NCBI GenBank assembly: GCA_903907305.1
Contig: CAIVNT010000593.1
Span: forward strand, 1 to 19,101
Origin: an uncultured Ignavibacteriota bacterium
GTDB taxonomy: Bacteria; Bacteroidota; Ignavibacteria; UBA10030; UBA8401
Reading direction: 5' to 3'
DNA: 19,101 nucleotides
The notes beneath the pieces are model-generated. The model searched no databases. It was not told the origin of the DNA and worked only from the letters and a program-made list of their open reading frames with translations. Both the position numbers and the translations under genes were made by a program. Below are positions 13,781 through 19,101 of this stretch, in pieces (the stretch's first letter is position 1; every line of letters starts with the position of its first letter).

Positions 13781-16504
13781 GTGAGAATTCTTTACACTCT
13801 CCTTCTCTGCGCAGCAATCATTGTAAACATTCAGGCACAACAAAAATTCAGCACCGGAGCCGCGCTCTGTGCGGACGGAAAACAGCACCGGTCCCTGCCG
13901 GTGATGATGTCCAAGGTTGCTTCCCCCAATTCACCGAAACACTCATACGACGCTCTGCATTATGCGATCGATCTGGACCTGTATAAGAACTATTCTTCTC
14001 CGTTCAATAAATCATTCAACGGTTCGGTGACGATCACGCTTCGAGCAGATTCAGCCATCTCGTCCATTTCGCTTGATGCGATACGCACCTCCATCGGCGT
14101 GGACTCCGTCCGTCTTTCAGGAATATCCTTTACGCAGTCCGCAAACACTACAGTCGTGCAGTTGAATAAAACATATCAGAAAGATGATACGCTCACAATA
14201 AAGATCTATTATCACCACAATAATGTTTCGGACGGCGCGTTCTATGTCGGATCGGACGGAATGATCTTTACGGATGCGGAACCTGAAGGTGCGCGGCTAT
14301 GGTTCCCGTGCTGGGATAAACCGTACGACAAAGCAACGATGGAATTGTATGCCAAAACCCCTTCGAACGTGAAGTTAGGTTCCAACGGACTGTTGAAGGG
14401 GACGGTACAAAGCGGAGATTCGTTGACGTGGCACTGGGTCAGCAGAGATCCTGTCTCAACATATCTGATCGTTATCTCATCCAAGGTGAATTATAATCTT
14501 GATATCGTCTATTGGAAAAAACTTTCGAACCCGTCTGACAGCATTCCAATCTATTTTTATTGGAACACCGGTGAGAATCAGACCGCGCTGAATACCGCAA
14601 AGACGAATATTATTCCGATGACAACGCGGTTCTCGCAGCTGTTCGGAGAACATCCGTTCGAGAAAAACGGATTTGCCACACTGAACAATCAGTTCGTCTG
14701 GGGAGGAATGGAGAATCAAACGCTCACCAGTCTTCTTCCCAACGGATATACGGGAGAGTTCCTTGTTGCGCATGAATATGCACATCAATGGTTCGGCGAT
14801 ATGATCACCTGCGCAACGTGGGCGGATATCTGGCTGAACGAAGGATTCGCGACATTCAGCGAAGCTCTCTGGGCGGAGAAACAATACGGTGCAGCTATCT
14901 ACCAACAATATATGGAGCAGACCGCATCGGGATATATGAATGCAAATCCGGGTTGGGCCATCTATGTGCCGGATTGGGCGGTGAATGTCCCGAATACAAA
15001 CACGCTGTTCAATACCGCTATTACATACAACAAAGGAGCAAGTGTGCTGTATATGCTCCGTTCGTATCTCGGTGATTCCATCTTCTTTGATGCGCTTCAG
15101 GCGTACGGAACGAATCCTCTCGTGAAATTCGGTTCGGTAACGACCGATGATTTCATTCAGATCATAAACACGCGAACTAAGAAGGATCTGTCGTGGTTCC
15201 TGGATGAATGGTTGAAACAAGCAAATCATCCAGAGTATACTGTAAAATATACACTGAACAGTGCGGCAAAGAGTGTATTTGTGCGCATTCAGCAGACTCA
15301 GGCCGCGGCATCGTTCTGGAAAATGCCGATGGATCTCCGCTTTACACTGGTGAGCGGAAAAGATACGACCGTCACGGTGTGGAATACAACAAAGAACGAT
15401 ACCTTCACCTTTGCATTTCCCTCGGCACCAGTATTGGTGGGGATCGATCCGAATAACAAGATCATCCTGAAAAAATTGACCGTCGTGAAAGAATATGCCG
15501 GACCGCTCCTGAGCGCTGTTCCCGGAACACTCTACGCTGCATCCGGCAGTACGGACGGAGGAAAATTATATTCCGTCAACACAAGTAATGGAACACTTAC
15601 TTTGATCAGGAAGACCGATATCACACAGATCAACGGGATGCGTGTCAATCCTAAGACGAAAGAACTCGTTGTGTACAACAATGCCGTGGTCGGTGGCGGT
15701 GCGTTCTACCGCATCAGCAGCGACGGCGTGGATTATCAGCTGATGTCGAATACGAATGTGACGAATCTGAAAGGATTGGCGTTCTATAATGATTCCTCAG
15801 CGTATATCGGAGCGTTCGGTGGTGTGATCTATTCCGTGAACATCAAAACAGGGGTGCTGACACAGCTCGGAACAAACGGATCATCACAGCGTCCCGCGGG
15901 ACTTGCCGTGAATCCGGTGAACGGAACACTGTGGATGTCTCTCCGCAATACTTCGGGTGCTGTTGACAACATTTACAAACTGAACCGCACAACAGGACTC
16001 TCCACGCTGGTGGGAAGCGCGGGTACCGGTTCCGCAATCACCGACATCGTCTTCGATAAAAAAGGAACATTGTACGGTCTCGCCGGAACGGGAACCGCAA
16101 CCAATTCAATCATCCGCATCGATACAGCAACGGGAGCCGCAACCGTCATCGCCTCATTCGGAAAATCGGATATCCAGTCCCTTGCGATCGATCCTGATGC
16201 GGCGGCCGGAGTGGAACAGCAGCAGCCGTTAACAATTCCGACAACGGTCGTGCTGGAACAGAACTATCCTAATCCGTTCAATCCATCCACAACCATCCGA
16301 TACGCGCTGCCGAAAGAATCGAATGTGCGCATCACCATCTACAATATACTCGGACAGTTTGTGCAGGAATTGGTGAACGAAGAACAGTCCGCAGGTTGGA
16401 AAGAAGTGAAATGGAGCGCTGAACAATTATCTGGCGGAATCTATTTTGTAAAACTCGTCTCGGGAAAGAGTGTGGAAGTGAGAAAGATGATGCTGTTGAA
16501 ATAG
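13781..16504 (+). CDS. Secreted M1-family zinc aminopeptidase with propeller-like region and T9SS sorting domain
   Basis: The 907 residues begin at GTG with AAAGG six bases upstream. A signal peptide covers about 1-20 (ending NIQAQQ). The M1 beta-saddle domain (about 55-245) precedes the catalytic domain, which has GGMENQ (308-313), the zinc site HEYAH (H331, E332, H335) and the third ligand E354 in WLNEGFA. TYNKGASVLY supplies the conserved tyrosine. The long C-terminal M1 helical domain is missing. Instead, residues about 515-580 are beta-rich and 580-805 contain repeats of the LYSVN..TGTLT...INGMRVNP type, resembling a beta-propeller. The final segment (about 822-907) has YPNPFNPSTTIRY and ends GGIYFVKLVSG...KMMLLK, a type A T9SS sorting signal. 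It should be exported and surface-attached or released, to degrade peptides. Its stop codon lies inside the left inverted repeat of the next element. Confidence 0.95.
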   Translation: MRILYTLLLCAAIIVNIQAQQKFSTGAALCADGKQHRSLPVMMSKVASPNSPKHSYDALHYAIDLDLYKNYSSPFNKSFNGSVTITLRADSAISSISLDAIRTSIGVDSVRLSGISFTQSANTTVVQLNKTYQKDDTLTIKIYYHHNNVSDGAFYVGSDGMIFTDAEPEGARLWFPCWDKPYDKATMELYAKTPSNVKLGSNGLLKGTVQSGDSLTWHWVSRDPVSTYLIVISSKVNYNLDIVYWKKLSNPSDSIPIYFYWNTGENQTALNTAKTNIIPMTTRFSQLFGEHPFEKNGFATLNNQFVWGGMENQTLTSLLPNGYTGEFLVAHEYAHQWFGDMITCATWADIWLNEGFATFSEALWAEKQYGAAIYQQYMEQTASGYMNANPGWAIYVPDWAVNVPNTNTLFNTAITYNKGASVLYMLRSYLGDSIFFDALQAYGTNPLVKFGSVTTDDFIQIINTRTKKDLSWFLDEWLKQANHPEYTVKYTLNSAAKSVFVRIQQTQAAASFWKMPMDLRFTLVSGKDTTVTVWNTTKNDTFTFAFPSAPVLVGIDPNNKIILKKLTVVKEYAGPLLSAVPGTLYAASGSTDGGKLYSVNTSNGTLTLIRKTDITQINGMRVNPKTKELVVYNNAVVGGGAFYRISSDGVDYQLMSNTNVTNLKGLAFYNDSSAYIGAFGGVIYSVNIKTGVLTQLGTNGSSQRPAGLAVNPVNGTLWMSLRNTSGAVDNIYKLNRTTGLSTLVGSAGTGSAITDIVFDKKGTLYGLAGTGTATNSIIRIDTATGAATVIASFGKSDIQSLAIDPDAAAGVEQQQPLTIPTTVVLEQNYPNPFNPSTTIRYALPKESNVRITIYNILGQFVQELVNEEQSAGWKEVKWSAEQLSGGIYFVKLVSGKSVEVRKMMLLK

Positions 16505-16517
16505 TGCCAAATGGCAC
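16504..16517. repeat. Left palindrome GTGCCA-AA-TGGCAC
   Basis: A 6-bp perfect inverted repeat with a two-base centre is embedded in the left terminal repeat. The same core, GCCAAATGGCAC, recurs at 18204-18215 after the second DUF1670 gene. The two-base loop and absence of a T-tract argue against a terminator. A dimeric protein-binding site is more likely. Confidence 0.7.
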
Positions 16518-16526
16518 CTCAAAAAA

Positions 16527-16545
16527 GATTAGTTTTAGACTAATC
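16527..16545 (+). promoter_or_regulatory. Leader hairpin directly upstream of the DUF1670 ribosome site
   Basis: GATTAGT (16527-16533), loop TTTAG and ACTAATC (16539-16545) form a perfect 7-bp stem immediately before the Shine-Dalgarno AAGGAGGTG. It could modulate translation or be a DNA-binding site. Neither role is shown. Confidence 0.5.
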
Positions 16546-16561
16546 AAGGAGGTGTCAATTG
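16546..16561 (+). promoter_or_regulatory. Near-perfect Shine-Dalgarno driving a TTG start
   Basis: AAGGAGGTG at 16546-16554 is fully complementary to the 16S rRNA tail, and GGAGG ends six bases before TTG at 16559. No other ribosome site in this window is this strong. It fixes the start of the first DUF1670-type gene at a non-ATG codon. Confidence 0.8.
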
Positions 16562-17398
16562 AACAAGGCATTACGATTAAGAAGCGAGAATAAAAGTATC
16601 GAGGGAGAGTTTCTGTATGAGCTTCAACACTTATACGAACTCTCCCCGAAACTTAGTAGAGAAATCCTTATCAGTGCAAAACAGCATTTAGTACGAGAGC
16701 ATGCGCTCAAAGAAGGACAGATTGAAGTAACAGTAGTAGGGATCGAAGAGCGGAGCGGGAAGCAAGTTGAAAAGATGGAGAAGCAACGAGTACGGATAAC
16801 GATTGATAGCACTTTAGAAGATACGGAAGTAGAAAAAGAATTTGGACGAATCGGATTACGTCAAGCACGACTTCAACGGATCAGCAGTGAAGCGATAGAT
16901 CAACAAGGAGTGCTGAGCCAAGAAGATATCGGTAAGTATTTATCGTGCAGTGTTCGGACGGTGAAGCGGGATATCGCGGAGATCAAGAAGCGTGGTATTG
17001 ATGTCGTGACACGCGGAGCGTTGCACAACATCGGACGAGGACAGACGCACAAAGCAAAGATCGTAGGATTGTATTTAGAAGGATTGACCTACAGTGAGTT
17101 GAAATTGCGGACCAGGCACAGCGTAGGTGCGATTAAGCGGTATCTGGAGAGTTTTACGAAGGTCGTGATGGCAGAGCGTCACCGGATACGGCAGGTGGAA
17201 GAGATCAGTTCTGTTACCGGGTTATCAAGAAACATTATCAAGCAGTATCAGCTGTTGCTCGAAGAGAGTAAAAAGGATCCGACGAAGAAAAAGAATCTTG
17301 AAGAATTGATTGAGCGAAACGGGTATCGAGAGGATCTAAAAAAAAGCAGAAAAATCAGTGGAAAACGAGCGGTTCGTATGATCGGAGGCAGTATATGA
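16559..17398 (+). CDS. DUF1670-type helix-turn-helix protein, first of a pair
   Basis: This 279-residue, highly basic protein has no signal or membrane segment. It resembles DUF1670 proteins, whose function is unknown to me. The N-terminal part (about 1-85) is mixed helix and strand, ending VRITIDS. Three helix-turn-helix-like segments follow: 115-145 (LSQEDIGKYLSCSVRTVKRD), 163-199 (THKAKIVGLYLEGLTY, then HSVGAIKRYLESF) and about 209-236 (VEEISSVTGLSRNIIKQY). The tail (240-279) is lysine/arginine-rich. These features indicate DNA binding. The next gene's protein aligns along residues about 115-241 and is clearly paralogous. Translation starts at TTG after an exceptionally strong ribosome site, and the stop overlaps the next gene's ATG. 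G+C near 40% contrasts with 50% or more upstream, suggesting transfer. Confidence 0.8.
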   Translation: MNKALRLRSENKSIEGEFLYELQHLYELSPKLSREILISAKQHLVREHALKEGQIEVTVVGIEERSGKQVEKMEKQRVRITIDSTLEDTEVEKEFGRIGLRQARLQRISSEAIDQQGVLSQEDIGKYLSCSVRTVKRDIAEIKKRGIDVVTRGALHNIGRGQTHKAKIVGLYLEGLTYSELKLRTRHSVGAIKRYLESFTKVVMAERHRIRQVEEISSVTGLSRNIIKQYQLLLEESKKDPTKKKNLEELIERNGYREDLKKSRKISGKRAVRMIGGSI

Positions 17399-18198
17399 GT
17401 TTACATCCGATACGAGACCGCTACGAAGGGATTACGAAGCGAACCCTGTTAAGTGCGATAACGGTGCTCCTGGAGCGAGAATATAAAATACTGGGTTCGC
17501 GAAAAATCATTCAGATGTTAGCCGATGACATTGAAGATTTAGTGCGCGAATGTTCACCGCCGCAGTCATCGGTAGGAATCGGTGAAATAGTTTTCCGCAC
17601 AACCAAAGACGACGGTCAACGACAGAGTTATGGGAAGAAGGCGGAAGATTACGCGAGCATAACGGTAACTCTGCCATTGATTACGAGTGAAGATGTTGAG
17701 CGAAGAATTTATTACAAAAAAGGAGATCGCAACAGTAACTACGAGCATCGTGAAGCGAGAGATATCGAAACGATGGTCCGGTTGCTCAAGAGCGCGAAGA
17801 AACAAGGCGGGTTACTCAACGGCGCAGAACTCAGCGTGTTAATGAACCGGAGCTTATCAACAATTAGAAAGTATCTTGATGCGTATCAAAAGAAGACGGG
17901 AGAGATATTACCGCTGAAAGGATATGTGTTGGATCAGGGAAGTCTTCCGACACACAAAGGCATCATCATTAACTTGTATGAACAAGGAATATCACCAGCA
18001 GATATCGTATTAAAAACATCACACAGTCAAAGTGCTGTTGATCGGTATATCAAACAATACGATCAGATTAAAAAACTTCTTCGTAGAGGACTGGATGAAC
18101 CGGCGATCAAAGAAATTACTGGACGTTCGATAAAAGTTGTCAAAGAATATGTTACGTTGTATTATGATCTTAATCCTACAAAAAAACGTAAAAACTAA
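17395..18198 (+). CDS. DUF1670-type helix-turn-helix protein, second of a pair
   Basis: This 267-residue basic cytoplasmic protein is paralogous to the preceding one. Its ATG overlaps the previous stop as ATGA, indicating translational coupling. The N-terminal half (about 1-125) differs from its partner, but both have a strand segment (ITVTLPL) before the conserved part. Three HTH-like segments follow: 137-165 (QGGLLNGAELSVLMNRSLST), 186-222 (THKGIIINLYEQGISPAD, then SQSAVDRYIKQY) and about 226-257 (EPAIKEITGRSIKVVKEYV). The shared THK-I-x-LY-x-G pattern matches DUF1670. Two diverged paralogs translated together suggest a heteromeric DNA-binding complex. No nuclease, transposase or recombinase catalytic motif is visible. 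The stop is two bases before the right-hand repeat. Confidence 0.8.
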   Translation: MSLHPIRDRYEGITKRTLLSAITVLLEREYKILGSRKIIQMLADDIEDLVRECSPPQSSVGIGEIVFRTTKDDGQRQSYGKKAEDYASITVTLPLITSEDVERRIYYKKGDRNSNYEHREARDIETMVRLLKSAKKQGGLLNGAELSVLMNRSLSTIRKYLDAYQKKTGEILPLKGYVLDQGSLPTHKGIIINLYEQGISPADIVLKTSHSQSAVDRYIKQYDQIKKLLRRGLDEPAIKEITGRSIKVVKEYVTLYYDLNPTKKRKN

Positions 18199-18203
18199 CA
18201 GGG

Positions 18204-18215
18204 GCCAAATGGCAC
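18204..18215. repeat. Right copy of the GCCAAATGGCAC core
   Basis: The sequence GGGCCAAATGGCAC at 18202-18215 differs by one base from the left palindrome GTGCCAAATGGCAC. The flanking bases, however, match the left copy in inverted orientation (CACTATT against AATAGTG, and AGGGG/CCCCT against CACCT). It therefore works as the right arm of an inverted repeat around the two DUF1670-type genes. The outer end lies 17 bases before the next start codon. Confidence 0.65.
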
Positions 18216-18236
18216 TATTGTAAATAAAGGATTGTG

Positions 18237-19101
18237 ATGAAATTATTTGAAACATCTGTCATTGGAAGCTTACCACGTCCTTCTTGGATATTACAAGAAC
18301 TACAAAATAGCGAAAACGGATTAATCACCGAAGAAAACCTTCAGTCTAAACTCGACGAAGCAATACCTTTGGCTATAACATTACAGGAGTTAGCCGGCAT
18401 TGATGTCATTACTGATGGTGAATGGAGACGAAAAAGTTATATCCAAGGGTTTTCAAAATACGTAAAAGGTTTTGAAAACGATAAAATTGAAGTTACAGTC
18501 CTCGATGGGACTAAACGGTATTGGCCTGCAATTGTTCATAAACTCGAATATGTGACTCCAATTGCAGTGTCCGAAGTATCATTCGTGAAAAAGGTATCTA
18601 GCCATAAAGTGAAAGCGACATTGCCAAGTCCATATATGATAGAGCGATGGTTCTACGATCCAGATTTTAGTAAAGAGGCATATAAAACTCGTGAAGAATT
18701 AATTGAAGATGTTGCGAATATACTGAGAATAGAAATACATAATCTCATAAAGGTTGGTGTTGATACCATACAATTTGATGATGCGATGATTGGTCGTTTG
18801 ATCGGGAAGGAATACAATTCTTCTGGTCTAAATCCTAAAGTAAAGATTACGCTTGCGGATCGTGAGCGTGAGTTGGAATTAGCTATACACGGTATCAATT
18901 GCGCGGTTGATGGGGTAAAGAATGTTCAAACTGGTATCCACGTTTGTCGAGGTCATCGATCGAGAAAACATGTAGCGCAGGGGAGCTTTGAACCAATATT
19001 TGGAGCTCTGAGCAAAATGAATCTTGATATATTTGCTCTTGAATTTGCTTCTGAGCCTATAGAGGAAATACAGGTACTCCGGAAATTTCCACAAGAAAAA
19101 G
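18237..19101 (+). CDS. MetE C-terminal-like (cobalamin-independent methionine synthase family) protein, 3'-truncated by the window
   Basis: The frame is open from ATG 18237 to the window end: 288 codons and one extra base. AAAGG lies 6 bases before the start. IGSLPRP (9-15), DGEWRR (60-65), LPSPYM (129-134) and VDTIQFDD (175-182) match the UROD/MetE-like barrel of stand-alone MetE C-terminal homologues. GIHVCRGH gives zinc ligands H235 and C237, and ALEFASEP gives E269. The last expected ligand, a cysteine, would lie beyond the window. Such proteins transfer methyl groups to a thiol (homocysteine or other) using zinc. Without the MetE N-terminal domain the methyl donor is uncertain. G+C is only about 35-38% in two sampled 60-base stretches, well below the upstream genes, which suggests that the foreign segment extends past the DUF1670 pair. 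Confidence 0.85.
   Translation, partial: MKLFETSVIGSLPRPSWILQELQNSENGLITEENLQSKLDEAIPLAITLQELAGIDVITDGEWRRKSYIQGFSKYVKGFENDKIEVTVLDGTKRYWPAIVHKLEYVTPIAVSEVSFVKKVSSHKVKATLPSPYMIERWFYDPDFSKEAYKTREELIEDVANILRIEIHNLIKVGVDTIQFDDAMIGRLIGKEYNSSGLNPKVKITLADRERELELAIHGINCAVDGVKNVQTGIHVCRGHRSRKHVAQGSFEPIFGALSKMNLDIFALEFASEPIEEIQVLRKFPQEK

Larger units (their letters stand above)
16500..18219. mobile_element. Candidate IS-sized element bounded by 20-bp inverted repeats and carrying two DUF1670-type genes
   Basis: The left end (16500-16519) reads AATAGTGCCAAATGGCACCT. The reverse complement of the right end (18219-18200) reads AATAGTGCCATTTGGCCCCT, a 17/20 match. Between them lie two same-strand genes overlapping by four bases and almost nothing else. 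If the repeats are trimmed to begin at TAGTGCC, the flanks are TTGAAA and TTGTAA, a 5/6 match that may be a decayed target duplication. G+C falls sharply at the left edge. The length (about 1.72 kb) and two-gene layout resemble insertion sequences such as IS21. However, no DDE, HUH, serine or tyrosine recombinase motif was found in either protein. Mobility is therefore inferred. A gene pair flanked by its own binding sites is the alternative. Confidence 0.45.

Noticed and set aside
14477..15229. Minus-strand open frame (250 codons) opposite the aminopeptidase
   Set aside because: It covers the zinc-site region of the M1 enzyme on the other strand and shows no protein family features.
16504..16517. 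Palindrome after the aminopeptidase gene as a transcription terminator
   Set aside because: The centre has only two bases and the following sequence is CTCAAAAAAG rather than a T-tract, so termination in the forward direction is unlikely.
16559..18198. DUF1670-type proteins as a conventional IS21- or IS3-like transposase pair
   Set aside because: The layout fits, but neither protein shows a DDE triad, an AAA ATPase Walker motif (as in IstB) or any other recombinase motif.

Overview
The window looks like a chromosomal segment from a bacterium of the FCB superphylum, most likely an Ignavibacteria/Chlorobi-type member of Bacteroidota. The best evidence is the C-terminal type IX secretion (T9SS) sorting domain of the M1 aminopeptidase, with its YPNPFNPSTTIRY signature near residue 829. 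The bulk of the window is about 50-57% G+C in the 60-base samples I counted. The part after 16505 drops to about 35-40%.

Layout. (a) 1-131: two degenerate copies of a short GCCC...GGGC hairpin repeat. (b) 132-2662: a cation diffusion facilitator, a membrane sensor (7TM, PAS, CxxC...CxxC tail, no kinase domain), and a small three-helix DUF2834-like protein one base further on. (c) 2675-4687, minus strand: a secreted sialate O-acetylesterase-type enzyme. (d) 4836-7175: a class V aminotransferase-fold PLP enzyme and a SAM methyltransferase-like protein. (e) 7307-11532: a run of plus-strand genes comprising a haem-binding protein, a small STAS-like protein, a dihaem c-type cytochrome with a TPR tail, a YdeI-family protein, a lipoprotein that appears frameshifted near its end, and an MFS transporter. 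Spacing of 8-10 bases suggests the last four form one operon. (f) 11545-13650: a divergent HxlR regulator and QorB/NmrA-type NAD(P)H oxidoreductase across a palindrome-rich operator region, then a FrnE/DsbA-type thiol oxidoreductase ending in a strong terminator. Together these resemble a thiol/electrophile (quinone) stress module. (g) 13781-16504: the large secreted M1 aminopeptidase with a propeller-like region and T9SS tail.

(h) 16500-19101 is the most unusual part. Two overlapping genes encode paralogous DUF1670-type proteins, each with three helix-turn-helix-like segments. They lie between 20-bp imperfect inverted repeats (17/20 match), each built around a GCCAAATGGCAC core. The unit is about 1.72 kb, the size of an insertion sequence. 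It sits exactly at the aminopeptidase stop codon and coincides with the fall in G+C. No recognisable transposase catalytic residues are visible. I read it as a candidate uncharacterised mobile element, or a two-gene DNA-binding cassette flanked by its own operator-like sites. After it comes the 5' part of a low-G+C gene for a MetE C-terminal-like (cobalamin-independent methionine synthase family) protein, cut off by the window end.

No tRNA, rRNA or CRISPR array was recognised, and no stretch over 300 bases lacks a gene.
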